DNA of 64,000 nt from assembly GCF_022539315.1 (NCBI RefSeq), contig NC_066314.1:54187180-54251179 (forward strand), given 5' to 3'. Position 1 is the stretch's first letter; each line of letters begins with the position of its first letter. Of this stretch, positions 35,775 through 46,715 are shown piece after piece. The DNA comes from Serinus canaria (taxonomy: Eukaryota; Chordata; Aves; Passeriformes; Fringillidae). Made by a program: the position numbers and the translations under genes. The notes under the pieces were generated by a model. The model had not been told where the DNA came from, did no database searches, and saw nothing but the letters and a program-made list of their open reading frames with translations.

Positions 35775-37119
35775 GTTCCTGAAGTTTCTTCCAAAAGCAT
35801 CAGTTCTAATAAAAAAGTGGAATCTGGACCCTGGGTCATTTCTCTTCTGGGACAGAGTGCTCAGTCTAAGACTGCACATACAAACAATGCTGAGCTGAGA
35901 AAAAAATCAGGCTGCTGCTGGATGCCGCATCTCTCTAGGTTCCCTCAGATCATCTCTATCTCTCTGCTAATGGAGATAACCTGACATGTTTGTGCACACT
36001 GGAACACATTGTGGAACTCCATGGCGATCCATCTCCACTTGTGCTTCCTGAAAGTGTTGCAACTACTGAGATCAGATGCCACAGTATGGTGAAACCTCTC
36101 ATTTGTGTCTCTCAAACTGGCTGTGAGCAGTGCAGAGCAAAACCTAGCAAGCAGCAGAGCATCTTAGCACCTCCCAGGAACAAAACTGCCATAGCTTTGC
36201 TTCACAGAGCAGACTGAGGGACTGAAATGAGAGTTATTACTGTTAAAAAACTCTAGAAAGCGTTTCTTAAATGTACTTCCCCAAGAACACTGGCAGCTTT
36301 GCAGCATCCAAAGCTTTACTATGTACATCACAACTGCAAAAGTCTCATATTTCATAGGCCAAACCTATGAACATTTAAGAATGTAAGAACGTTAAAATTT
36401 TGCTTGAAGTATTCAATATAATAGTCTCCACAACATTCTTCTTCGATATGCTTTTTAAGTCAAGGACTGAGTTTGTGTCCATGGTATTCCTAAAGATGTT
36501 AATTTTTCTTGGAGACTTGAAAATCTCCTAAGGTTTTTAGGTTACATTTATGTATATGAGTTCAGCTTTGTAATAAACAGTTTCATAATAAAGCTGCATG
36601 AAAACTGTAGTTCTGAACTGCACCACTTGGCCAGCCAGAGCAGCTTTTCTACTCCTGGCCAGTGCCAAATCTACAGAAAGATACATATAAAATCCTACAG
36701 AGGAAGCTGAATAAGAAATCAGTGCCAGCTGGAAATGCTTTGTTCCCTTTCGTTACTATTTTGTCGTTCAGGGCTCTTGTAGCTTAGCAAGAGCAAATAA
36801 CGATGAATATTAAATAAAGTCTTTATAGATACCTAACTAGTAGATACAGATTGCTCTTTTGCACTGAAGTTAGCTATGGGAAACTTTTCTAGAACCTCTG
36901 AAAAGGTAGCCTGAAATATAAGTCAAGTCTCTGATGGGTGTAGATAAACCTTTGCTCTGTGCAGGGTCCTATAAAAAAAAAGGCATGTATAGAAAACTTC
37001 AGGTATGCTTTGGCCATTTCCTTAGGGTGTTCTCACAATGCTAGTGTTGGGAAATCCTTGTTTTTGAGGCCACATGGTGAGCCTTTTGTTTGTTGTAGCA
37101 GTGTGCCATGAACTTCTCA

Positions 37120-37378
37120 AGACACAGGATTGTGTCCAGCTGATTTTGGAATATCCCCAGTGAGGAGACTCCACACCCTCTCTGGACAATCTGTTCAGTG
37201 CTCAGTCACTGCCCAGGGAAGAAGTTCTGCCTCCTGCCCAGGTGGAACCTCCTGGGCTCAGTCCCTGCCCGTTCCTCTGGTGCCACTGCTGGGCCCCTGG
37301 AGCAGAGCCTGGGCCCTGCTCGGAGCCCTCCCTGCAGACAGGGACACCCAGGGCTGAGGGCCCCTCTGCTTCTAAATC
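37120..37378 (-). mobile_element. CR1 fragment, antisense, lacking its 3' tip
   Basis: Antisense landmarks: 'ttgtgtccagctgattttgg', 'gagactccacaccctctctg', 'gcccagggaagaagttctgc', 'ccctgcagacagggacaccc' and 'cagggctgagggcccctct'. It is GC-rich and rather well kept. The 3' UTR stops short of the tail, so the 3' end was lost after insertion. Confidence 0.88.
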
Positions 37379-38621
37379 TTCAGTAATCCATTTTTAGCGT
37401 TTGTCATTTGACAACAGACTGTTCTCCTTGGCCATATCTGGGAGCTCAAAGTAACATTACCTAAAGAGGGAACACTTCAAACCTATTTATTTTTAGGCTT
37501 GTAGCACCACAGCATCATGTTGGGCTTCCCAAAGCAATAAAAATTTTTCTTCAGATACTTTCAGTAGAAGCTGCTTGAGGTCCCTCTTATTTGTTTTGGA
37601 AGGAGTCAGTGTTGGATCCTCTCAGGATCCAGACTTGTCTCATGCTGTCACAAGTGAGTGTCACTCAAAGAATGCATTTGCTATGTTCAGCTCACTGAAG
37701 AACAAGTTTGGGGCTGGCCTGAAAAGATGCAGTGATTTTGGCAAAGCTTTTCAGAAATTTTTTTAAAATTTTCTGTTTAGGTTGCTCAAGTGGAGCAAGT
37801 GTCTGCATCCCTTTTTATGAGAACACCATTTTGGATGTGAGGGACCTTTTAGACGTGAACATCTAAGGCCTTCTCCATATCCATATTAAGGATATTCTGG
37901 TTAAGACTGGTGGAAGAAGGTTCCTCTGCTGGCTGCTGTTCATAAAAGGATCCCTGCCCAAGAACAGGGCTGTCCAAGACAAGGGAAAGAGCAGCTGGAA
38001 CTTTGTGCTCTCTCTCTACTCATTAGGATACTCACCTGGTTCTTGTCCCTCTGCCAGGGATCACTTCAGCTTACTGGGAAAATGCTTTAAAAGGGAGACC
38101 AATAAGCTGTCCAGATCTAAAAAAGAGTTTGGAGGCCAGAGCATTCTAGGAGCTGGGGATTTGACACTTCTCCATGGGAGAAGGCAGTGAATCTAAATCT
38201 CTGGTATTTGGGGTAAGCAGCTTAAGCACTGGTTTCAATAGAAAGAGTGGCATTTCTTTGTTATTTTTCAGTGTTACCTAATGAAGCTTTTCATTACTCA
38301 TTCAGTTCTCTGCTTTTATTAGAATTGTCAGCAATGAAAACAAAAATATTTCCATTGACTCATAATGACTTTTTTTCACAGAACCACAGAATTTGCAGAG
38401 TAGGAAGGGATTTTCTTCTCTAAGAGAAAAAAGAAGAAATCACTAATGTTCAAGGCTAAATGTTTTGTTTGTTTGGACTAAGAACTGAAAAGTTCATTAT
38501 TTGCACAAAGTATTAACCTAGGCTAAGTACTTAATGGGTTTCATAAAGATTTGAATATCATGTAGAGAGAAAGGAAATTCTAAGTGCTTTGGAGGACTGT
38601 GTAAGAATCTGAAAGATCTTC
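37379..38621. other. Unique DNA, no gene seen
   Basis: A 35-bp piece at about 38384-38420 ('cagaaccacagaatttgcag', then 'gtaggaaggga') resembles an antisense CR1 tip cut very short. Nothing else was identified. Confidence 0.5.
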
Positions 38622-38627
38622 AAAAAT
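38622..38627. repeat. Target-site duplication, left copy (AAAAAT)
   Basis: AAAAAT directly abuts the TG end of the LTR at 38628 and is repeated exactly at 40830-40835, after the CA end of the other LTR. Six bases is the size made by alpha- and betaretrovirus-type integrases. The A-rich word gives some chance of coincidence. Confidence 0.75.
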
Positions 38628-39150
38628 TGGCAAACCAGTGTAAAGGCTGATCTCTGGGGCTCTTCGGGTCCAAAGTGGCTAGCTCTACATCCTGGCCCTT
38701 TGCAGCCTTTACAAGGACAAAAGTAAAACACTCAAGGGCCTCTTTCCTCTCAGGACCAGCGTCCCACTTTATTCCTAGATAGGAGCTGCCTGGGTATAAA
38801 GGTGGCATCCCAGGGGGAGAGAGCCAGAATCTCTCATGGAGGGAGATTTTAAACCCAGGGGAATGGGGGGCAGAGAAGAGGGAACACAGCCAATGGGATA
38901 CAAGTGATAGGAGGGTGAGGGGAGGGAGTAACCTGGGGAGAGACCACCACTGGGGCTTGGAGGAGGGGTGGGGGGGGTGGGGGAAGATGGTGTGATATAA
39001 TAAGGGAATCCCGTGAGGATAAAAACATACTATTGAGCGCAAAATACCAACCCAGTGCAAAATACCAATGAACTAAATGCAAAATACCAACCCAGTGCAA
39101 AATACCAATGAACCAATACCAATACTAAATGAACTATTCAGTGTAATACA
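38628..39150 (-). mobile_element. 3' LTR of the provirus
   Basis: Read on the minus strand: TGTATTACACTG start, TATA-like TTATATCAC (about 38995), AATAAA poly(A) signal (38768-38773) and a CA end at 38628. It carries a 40-bp tandem duplication (39039-39078, 39079-39118) that is absent from the 5' LTR. Confidence 0.85.
39039..39118. repeat. 40-bp tandem duplication within the 3' LTR
   Basis: Two units of 40 bp begin GCAAAATACCAACCCAGTGC and differ only near their ends. Each unit also contains the shorter word GCAAAATACCAA twice. The matching part of the 5' LTR has a single, degenerate version. Confidence 0.9.
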
Positions 39151-39165
39151 ACACCTCCCCCTTTT
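39151..39165 (-). promoter_or_regulatory. Polypurine tract of the provirus
   Basis: The minus strand reads AAAAGGGGGAGGTGT immediately before the 3' LTR. This purine run is where plus-strand DNA synthesis starts during reverse transcription, and it fixes both the orientation and the LTR edge. Confidence 0.8.
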
Positions 39166-39379
39166 CTGTTACAAAAAAAATTAAAGGAAAAGCATTGGCC
39201 TGTTTCTGATAAAGATTACGAATTCATTAATCACTCATGATCTGTGGGCCTGTCAGTTTGCTTTAGGTGCACAAACTCTGTGCAGTTGACTTCTGAGGTA
39301 GTGGAGATTAAACCATTGATAGCTTTTAAAATTATGCAACATAGAATTCTGAATGCTAACATGATTAGAAAAAGAACAA

Positions 39380-40392
39380 TTACAGACAACTGAACGTCTT
39401 AATTATCAAAGTCCACCACCTTGAGAGTCCCCAGCCCTTGAACAGTCTGCTGAACCAGTCCTCGGATTCCTGCTTGACTTGTCCAATCAGGCTTTTCACT
39501 TCTCCGAGAGCCGCATGGACGTTGGGTGCTTTTTTAAGTTCAAGCAAAGTCCTTCAAATTCCAGGCACTTGTGTCCATGCAGCAGCAGAAAGAAATCTAC
39601 GGCCACACAATTTTGGAGTGGGGCCTGCCTGGTAATCTCCTCATCCTCTAGGAGGGAGCTGATGGCTGAGGATGTCAAGTTTGCCTGTTTGACTACCCAG
39701 CACTCCAGGTGGCTCAATTCACCCAGAGCTTTGGCTGCTACGACCCATGGATAGAACAGGGATACAGCAATTTGCTTTTCCTTGGCCGAATGAAAAATTT
39801 CTGAATCACAATTTGGGTCCAAATTGTCAATGCTTCTCTTTTGAATTTTGCTGACCAAGTTGTTTTTTCGAGTCCCTTTGCCAATCATGGCTTGGTTGGG
39901 TGTCAACAGGGACAACTGCCCGACAGAACATGGCCCTACTAAAAACTGAGAAGGGATTCCTGCCCATGCCCCATCCCCACAAATTAGAAACAAACCTTTA
40001 GAGAGGCTTTTGGGATGTGAATGGTATGGATTATCCACTGTGGCATGGCTTAAAACATTACACCCCCTTTTGCCAGTGAACTCCTTTCCATATTGCAGTA
40101 GGTTGTTAAAAGGTTTGGTGTTGGAAAGTGGAGTAAAGACAAAGTGTATGCAGGATGTTGCAGGGGAGGAACCCAAGAACTATAACTCTTGGGGTTCCTA
40201 AGGAGCTCTGGGCAACTTTGGCAGCCACTTCTCTGTGGGATTCTTGATCATTACAGCCTGCTGCTGACAGGTTTCGTGTGGTTGATTGTGATGTGATTTG
40301 GGACCTGGATCCAGCATAGGTGTATCAAACTTGGCTGGAAACTCTCCAGCTTGCAATAGAATCCCCACCGGACAGGTGAACACTGGGTCTCT
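39380..40392 (-). pseudogene. env: Endogenous retroviral envelope remnant (broken)
   Basis: Retroviral env makes a surface subunit and a membrane-anchored fusion subunit. The main open stretch, 40176-39496 (226 codons), shows a surface-subunit piece (CGDGAWAGIPSQ, residues 66-77), a furin-like KIQKR (110-114), an N-glycosylation site NLT (166-168), an immunosuppressive-domain-like region (187-203) and a CX6C pair (C204, C211). The canonical CX6CC has lost its last cysteine (Leu212). Breaks: this stretch has no ATG (it opens with TTG after a stop). Two in-frame stops near 40198-40200 and 40180-40182 separate it from about 65 more codons upstream. A stop then ends the frame just before 39496, and a shifted frame continues with DWFSRLFKGWGLSRWW (about 39415-39460), the region before the anchor. 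Most of the surface subunit is missing. It is non-functional as an envelope. Confidence 0.85.
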
Positions 40393-40829
40393 TGCTGCTG
40401 CAGTGGACAAGCTGATTGATCTCTGGGCCAAATTGGCTAGCTGTGGGCCCTGGCCCCTCACAGCTTTTACAAGAACAAAAGTAAAAATCTCAAGGCGATT
40501 TTCCTCTTGCGACCACAGTCCCACTTCATTCCTAGATAAGAAGCGCCTGTGGAACCCCCTGCTGCGTCCCAGAGGGGAGAGAGTGAGAATCTCCCATGGT
40601 GGGAGATTTTAAACCCAGGGGAAATGGGGGAGGTGAAGAAGAGGGAACACAACCAATGGGACACAAGTGAATGGGAGGAACAGGGGAGGGACCTGGGGAG
40701 AGACCACCCCTGGGGCTTGGGGTGGGGGGAGGGAGGAAGATCATGTGATATAAGAGGGGAATCCCATGAGGATACAAACATACTATTCAGTGCAGAACAC
40801 CAACTAAATGAACAATTTAGTGAAATACA
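40393..40829 (-). mobile_element. 5' LTR of the provirus
   Basis: Aligns with 38628-39150 along its length ('aaccccaggg'-type words, 'cctggggagagaccaccmctggggctt', 'gtgatata', 'atactattcagtgc' sense-strand landmarks). Its poly(A) signal has decayed to AATGAA (40526-40531), and its TATA region is TTATATCACATG on the minus strand. It is about 85 bp shorter than the 3' LTR because of indels and the missing duplication. Confidence 0.82.
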
Positions 40830-40835
40830 AAAAAT
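40830..40835. repeat. Target-site duplication, right copy (AAAAAT)
   Basis: Exact copy of 38622-38627, immediately after the ACA end of the 5' LTR. Confidence 0.75.
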
Positions 40836-41499
40836 CAGCCCAAAGTAAACAAAAATATTCTGAGTAAAGCCAAGCACAAAGTGACACAAATAAGAAGGAA
40901 CAAATGCATCTAAAGCAGGAGATAATTCCCAGGCAGAAGTGGTACCAAAAATATGAGGATAACTCTGAGTGACAGAGAATCAATGACATGAAGCTGTGAC
41001 AACAAGAAAAGATAAATCTCCCTGAATAATGCATTCAGAGGTCCTTCATTGACAGAAGGATTGAATTCCCCTTTCTCTCGGTATACAGAATTAAGTTATC
41101 TGTAACTAAAGAAGGGAGTGAGGGATGCTTTACTTTCTTTACAATCATGTGTGGCTACAGAAGGGATTGTTGAAGTTCTCACGCTCCTTTATTTGTTTAA
41201 TGTTATTTCTCAAGACATCCAAATCAGTGTTGGTAAGAAATAGAAATGTCCTGGAAGGCTGTGTTTGCTCATCACCACACACACAAATCCTTCCTGTGAC
41301 TTCCAACCCTGTGTAAGTGCTGCACAAGTGACATGGGCAGTCGCTTGGTGATCCTCTGTCTAGCTCTCACCTCCTGGCCCATGCCAAGAGCAGCTGCCCC
41401 CTACCTGCTGCTCAGGCTGGTCTGGGTGGCAGTAGAGCAGAACTGCCTAACTCCCAGAGACAGCCAAGCTGCTCTGTCCACCTGCTGATGGGAATGCTG

Positions 41500-42120
41500 A
41501 GTCAAAGAAGCCAGAACAAAGGAGATGAGAGAGGCCACTTGCATAAGTTCTCAAGAGGGCTTAATCACTAAGTCCAGGGGCAAGTGACAAACTTCAAAAG
41601 GATTACAACAAGTTAAGCACAGGGGATGGTACTAGAGGAGGATAACCAATAGTAGAACAGCAGGAGAAGAACATAGGGCGGGATCAGATTCTAGGTAACT
41701 AATAGGAGATAACATGGGAGGGGATCAGACTTGACACACCAATGGAACTTAGAGGGAAGGGTGATAGACAAGAAAGGTTCTAGAAAAAATTCCATCAAAT
41801 GTGGAGTTACATTTGATGAACAAGGGAAGAGGGCAGTACTTCAAAGATTGGCAGGGAAATGAGGGAGGAAATCAGGGAGGTGCAACGGTGATTGACATGG
41901 GGACTGACAGAAGATTCGGTGGCAAAATAGTAGGAAACAATTTCAGAGCAAAACTATTGGGGAAACCAAACGGGGTACATGGAAAAAACCACTATAAACT
42001 CACAATAAGGAACACCTTAAGATTAGAACAGAAAAACAATCTACCACACACAGTGAGGTGAAGCTTCACTTCAAACCATCCACAACTGCAATTCAAGCCA
42101 CCAAACAGCAACGTTGTCCT
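41500..42120 (-). mobile_element. Possible degraded LTR, antisense
   Basis: On the minus strand this block has two CCAAT-type boxes (ACTATTGGTTATCC near 41647 and CCATTGGTGTGTC near 41740) and the CT-rich texture of avian LTR promoter regions. No ends, poly(A) signal or target duplication could be fixed, so this is a weak call. Confidence 0.25.
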
Positions 42121-42131
42121 GGGGGTAGTGC

Positions 42132-42151
42132 TGCCATGCCATGGCATGGCA
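42132..42151. repeat. Perfect 20-bp GC-containing palindrome
   Basis: TGCCATGCCA followed by TGGCATGGCA. Every position pairs across the centre at 42141/42142. The flanking CATGG words suggest a small CATGG/GGCAT repeat. Confidence 0.95.
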
Positions 42152-44129
42152 TGGAATCCACTCAGTCATTCCAAGGCTTCTGTGGAGAGATTTCCTCAGT
42201 GGACAGACCACAGAGAGGAGGAACAGGGCATCTGACCACTGCAAATAGACTTAGCCAGGGTTGGTGGAGTAAGAATGAAGCAAACCATCTAGACCCCCAC
42301 TAGTCTAAGAAACTTTTCTTCCTATTCTTTCTATTACTAACACACTGCTGCTTCTGTTTCCGATTACTTTGTGTTCCCTTTATATCACTTGAACAGTTCA
42401 AAGAGCCCATAAAACAAGTGTCAATAACCTTTATGCATTCTTAATCATGCCTCTATGTGTTCAGACTGCCTAAAGGGGCTGGGGATAAATAAGAAGCCCC
42501 AAGGTGTGAAATTAAACCCTGAACTGGGGAAAAGAAAATATATGTGCCTGGTTTATGGCCTCCACAAATGGAAAGAAATTGGTCAGGATATGAATCTTCT
42601 ATATTTGGTATCAGGAATATATTAGGGTGGGGAAAGACTGCTGAATTATCCCTCAGTTTTATCTGCTCTCCCCTTTTCCATATAAGAATTGCCAGGACTA
42701 CATTACAGCTGGGAGGTCTGGGCAAAAGTGACCCAAGAGACTCATCCTTGGATTTCATCACTGGGCAATAGGTGTTATTCATGTTCAGTAACAAGACTTC
42801 CTTAGTCCAGGTCACAAGAGGACAGAAAAAGTCGGAAAACTTTCCTCTAAGCAAAGCCCATGAAGTAATTTGAGTTACAACTTAGAGGGAAATAAACCCT
42901 CTTAAAACTCAATGGCTTTCTCCCATACTGGGAGCAGGGCTGCCAAGATTTCTGCCCATTAAGGCTTTTTATGGGCAGTTTCTAAAGCCCTTTAAATAGA
43001 GATTTCCAAAGGAAATACTGATGCAGATGGAACTGCAGCAGTGTAAATGAGGCTGCAATAACACTGCTGGCTTCCATAAAGAAGCAGGAAAGCATTCACC
43101 TGGAATTAGCCTCAGTTTGTGTTTGACATCACGTGTCCCACTCACTTTTCACATCTTTCAGCATTTTGTGCTCAGTGCAAAGAGAATAACTTTGCTTCCT
43201 GGGCATCTCTAACATTTTCTGTGCCTGTTATCCTGGTGGCTTTCGTCAACTTTCCCGAAGACAATGGTCATGATGTTTTTATTAATATTATTTGTTATAA
43301 CTTGTATTTTTTTCTGTTGGAGCAAATTTTGAATATTATAAAACTAAACAGATCTATACATATCAAAATGAAAGCTCAAGAAGTGAACACCATTTGTTGC
43401 AGAGTGTGTGTTGCTCAACTCTGTAAGAGGGAAGCAGAACTAAAAAACACACCAGATTTCAAAATATCCTTGTTTCCTGTGATCTGGTTTAGCATCAAGA
43501 ATTTTGGTCACTTAATGTGAATAGAGTATGCTGACAGATGAAGGTACTCTGTACTGTGTTAATGTTGACTTGAGGCTAATGGGGGAGGGAGAACTCACCT
43601 GACAGGGATGCAAATGCATCCCCTGCATAGCAATTCCTGTGGCCCACACAGGATATCAGTGCCATTTAGTGTGGGATTAATCAGTCACAGAGTGGCTTTG
43701 AGGTTAAGCATTCGTCAAGAGTAAAAAAGTGACTGATGCTTGCATGATGAATCATATAATGGTCAGCACCTACAGTTACATCAGGAAGAAGTGGGGGAAA
43801 GAAAAATACATCCAAGAATTACTGGAAGGAAAAACAAAGCCTGATGGTTTAGAGTATAATCCCCCCTCCAATGAAGCATTAAGGAGCCAATTCCATTTTG
43901 GTCATCAAGGTTCAATTAGCAGCTTCCTGAACATTAGCTGCCTACTGCAGGGCATGGCAAGAGAAAGGATACAGGGATGGCTGGACTGGTGACCCAATGT
44001 GGTACTGCTCCTGTGCCACACTTACTGAACCTTTCAGGTGACACTGTGGGGACAGAAATTAGACTCTGCAAACTGCTCCTACCATGGGACAATGCCACAA
44101 CCAGGGTTTGGTTTTGCACTTCCAGAGGA

Positions 44130-44445
44130 GGTTGTAGCAAGGTTGTAGCAAGGTGGGAGCTGGTCTCTTCTCCAAGGCAAGTAGTGATTCAACACGAGGA
44201 AATGGCCTCAGGATGCACAAGGGGAGGTTCAGGATGGACATTAGGAGCAGTTTCTTCTTAGAAAGGGTTGTGAAACATTGGAACAGGCTGCCCAGGGTGG
44301 AGTCCTCATCCCTTGGGGTGTTCAGGAAACCATTGGATGTGGCACTCTGCGCTCTGGGCTGGTTGACATAGTGGGGATTGGTCACAGGCTGGATTTGATG
44401 ATCTCAGAAGTCTTTTTCAACCTCAGTGATTTTGTTGATTCTCTG
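44130..44445 (+). mobile_element. CR1 3' fragment, sense
   Basis: 'aggtgggagctggtctcttc', 'aggaaatggcctcaggatg', 'aacaggctgcccagggtgga', 'ggatgtggcactctgcgctc' and 'gatgatctcagaagtctttt' give the CR1 3' UTR, ending 'tgattttgttgattctctg'. An 11-bp tandem duplication (GTTGTAGCAAG) sits at its start. Confidence 0.9.
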
Positions 44446-44588
44446 CCAAGTAATTTACATAGAAAACAAAGAACTTATTTCCAGGGTGAGAAAACGTATC
44501 TATGAAAAGATATCCCCATAAAGCCTGAGCACACACGAGCCCAGGCACCCCCCTCAGCTGGATCAACAGTGGTGCCTGGACTAGTAAT

Positions 44589-45334
44589 TCATTCCTTCCT
44601 TCCTTCCTTCCTTCCTTCCTTCCTTCCTTCCTTCCTTCCTTCCTTCCTTCCTTCCTTCCTTCCTCCTTCCTTCCTTCCTTCCTTCCTTCCTTCCTTCCTT
44701 CCTTCCTTCCTTCCTTCCTTCCTTCCTTCCTTCCTTCCTTCCTTCCTTCCTTCCTTCCTTCCTCCTTCCTTCCTTCCTTCCTTCCGCCACTCCTCCTTCC
44801 GCCCTTCCTTCCTTCCGCCACTTCCTTCCTTCCTTCCGCCACTTCCTTCCTTCCTTCCGCCACTTCCTTCCTTCCTTCCCTTCCTTCCTTCCTTCCTTCC
44901 GCCCTCCTTCCGCCACTTCCTTCCGCCACTTCCTCCTTCCGCCACTTCCTTCCTTCCGCCACTTCCTTCCTTCCTTCCGCCACTTCCTTCCTTCCTTCCG
45001 CCACTTCCTTCCTTCCGCCACTTCCTTCCTTCCGCCACTTCCTTCTGCCACTTCCTTCCGCCACTTCCTTCCGCCACTTCCTTCCGCCACTTCCTTCCGC
45101 CACTTCCGCCACTTCCTTCCGCCACTTCCTTCCTTCCGTCCACCACTTCCTTCCTTCCGCCACTTCCTTCCGCCACTTCCTTCCTCCGTCCTTCCTTCCT
45201 CCTGCCTTCCTGCCGTCCTTCCTTCCTTCCTTCCTTCCTTCCTTCCTTCCTTCCTTCCTTCCTTCCTTCCTTCCTTCCTTCCTTCCTTCCTTCCTTCCTC
45301 CCTCCCTCCCTCCCTCCCTCCCTCCCTCCCTCCC
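44589..45334. repeat. Large TTCC/GGAA array with TTCCGCCAC higher-order units
   Basis: About 745 bp of nearly pure polypyrimidine on the plus strand. Blocks: (TTCC)n 44593-44784, a middle domain (44784-45200) with about twenty GCCAC interruptions giving TTCCGCCACTTCC units, (TTCC)n to 45300, then (TCCC)n to 45334. Stops are absent in several frames on both strands, so frames of 300 or more codons (SFLP and KEGR repeats) run through it. These are not genes. The middle domain suggests unit amplification or gene conversion within the array. Confidence 0.97.
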
Positions 45335-46715
45335 CCCCTTCCCCCTCTTTGATCCCTCTCTCACTCTCTTCCCTTCTGCCCCACCCTTTTGTTACAAACC
45401 CACCACCACGAGCGTGTACTTGGAGATCAGGGACAAATTCACAGGGCTTTGCATTGCACGTGTCTGTGATTAACCCATAAACCTTATAAAGTTTCTCATA
45501 TCCTCTGACTTTTGTCATTCCTTTCAACCAGGAGTATCTGTGGATCTTAGGAGCTCCCCTCCCTTTTGGGGAGGACACCACCGTGAGATCTTGCTTAGTT
45601 TGCAGCACCTCCTCCTGAATGCTCATCCTACACTGACTTAAGAATCATGCAGACCCCACTCTGGATGCTTTTCTTGTCCTCTTATTCCTGTTTAAGATGA
45701 GAAATATCTTTTTACTGTCCTACTGCACCTTTTCATTAACATGAACATGGAGAGACAGCATGGTACCTTTTAAATTATTTTTAAAATATACATCACATAC
45801 ATTCCCTCTCTCCATCTAAAGTCTTGGTTTATTTTAATGTATTTATGAATTTTCTTAAATCTTCCTTATTGCCAAATATATTTGCCAAAACAATGAACAA
45901 GAAAAGTATTGTAATCATTTTGTCTTCTTTACAAAACAGTTTTTCAGAGCAGTTTTGGGTATATTAGATTATGGTCTCAAGAGGTAACAGAGAAGGTAAA
46001 GAAAATGTTGGAGGAATTTTAAGAATCACAGGACAAATACAGAATTAGCCACAAACTCAACAAGATGAAGACTGGAAGGAAAAAAATGTCTTAAGGCTTA
46101 GTTTCCTCTTACTGTTAGAGACTCCTTCTTGGGAACTTTGGAAAGTATACTTTACAGAAATACTCAAAGAAAACACATTAAGAACAATTCTTTTTATTTT
46201 GACAAAGAATTCCAATAAGTTTCAAAGGAATCTCATCAGAACTATAATTATTACCTGGAAAAATTCAGCATTAAAGGCTTTCCCTGTAGGAATATGTCAC
46301 TGAAACTTTTTTTTCCTCCTCCTTTCCATGAAAAGGAAGACTTTGCATCTAGAAACAATGGTTAATGTAACAATAGTAGCAAGTTGCAGTGTTGCAAACT
46401 GAGGAAATTTAATTTTTTAATAGGGAGGATTATTTCCTATAAGCAGCACAGTACAGTTTGTAAGGTTTTTGTTTTTTAATGCACGGAAGCACCAGGTGGG
46501 ATTTTCCTGTACTTACATGAGAGTACATTTAGGTTTGTCTACTCCAGACTTGTTTATAATTAATAATTAATAATTCTGGGCATGATTAATCTTATGTATC
46601 CCATTTCTCCAGATGAAAAAGTATGAATATCAAATATGTATTTAGTTTTCAGCTGCCAGCATCTATGTTCGCACAAAATCTTGAGAGAAAATACTCATAT
46701 TTGCCTTTGTGATAT
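45335..46715. other. Unique AT-rich DNA, no gene seen
   Basis: Nothing recognisable apart from short AT-rich words, including a TAAT-repeat at about 46557-46575. Confidence 0.6.

Larger units (their letters stand above)
29071..37119. other. Long unique stretch, no gene recognised
   Basis: About 8 kb without a recognised CR1 or LTR, the largest repeat-poor stretch of the window. It holds a 52-bp tandem repeat, an A-rich tract, a small hairpin, a 42-bp duplication and a homeobox-site-rich segment, each listed separately. No exon could be supported. Confidence 0.55.
38628..40829 (-). mobile_element. Small endogenous provirus: LTR, env remnant, LTR (gag and pol absent)
   Basis: Two related LTRs (38628-39150 and 40393-40829) flank about 1.24 kb of internal sequence. 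The env frame, the polypurine tract and the poly(A) signals all put the provirus on the minus strand, so the 5' LTR is on the right. No gag, protease, RT or integrase sequence is seen, and no TGG-type primer-binding site follows the 5' LTR, so a large deletion removed about three quarters of the genome. TG...CA ends plus a 6-bp AAAAAT duplication mark the insertion. The LTRs differ by many substitutions and indels, so it is not recent. Env shows gamma/alpha-type transmembrane features while the 6-bp duplication fits class II. Confidence 0.85.
40836..44129. other. Unique or unrecognised DNA, no gene supported
   Basis: Includes a possible degraded LTR (41500-42120) and a 20-bp palindrome (42132-42151). 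A 133-codon plus-strand frame at 43119-43520 has hydrophobic stretches but no recognisable domain and no splice or promoter support. Confidence 0.5.

Noticed and set aside
38384..38420. Short CR1-tip-like sequence
   Set aside because: Only about 35 bp resemble the antisense CR1 end, too short to annotate as an element.
40198..40524. 109-codon minus-strand frame starting inside the 5' LTR
   Set aside because: As a separate gene it is rejected: it begins in LTR sequence and runs in the same frame as the env remnant, separated from it by stops. It is treated as part of the env pseudogene.
43119..43520. 133-codon plus-strand frame with hydrophobic segments
   Set aside because: AT-rich DNA readily gives Phe/Ile/Leu-rich frames. 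No family was recognised and there is no transcript signal.
44423..45626. Several open frames of 169-345 codons on both strands (KEGR- and SFLP-repeat proteins)
   Set aside because: They are read-through of the GGAA/TTCC array, which lacks stop codons in most frames. No start context, domain or codon structure supports a gene.
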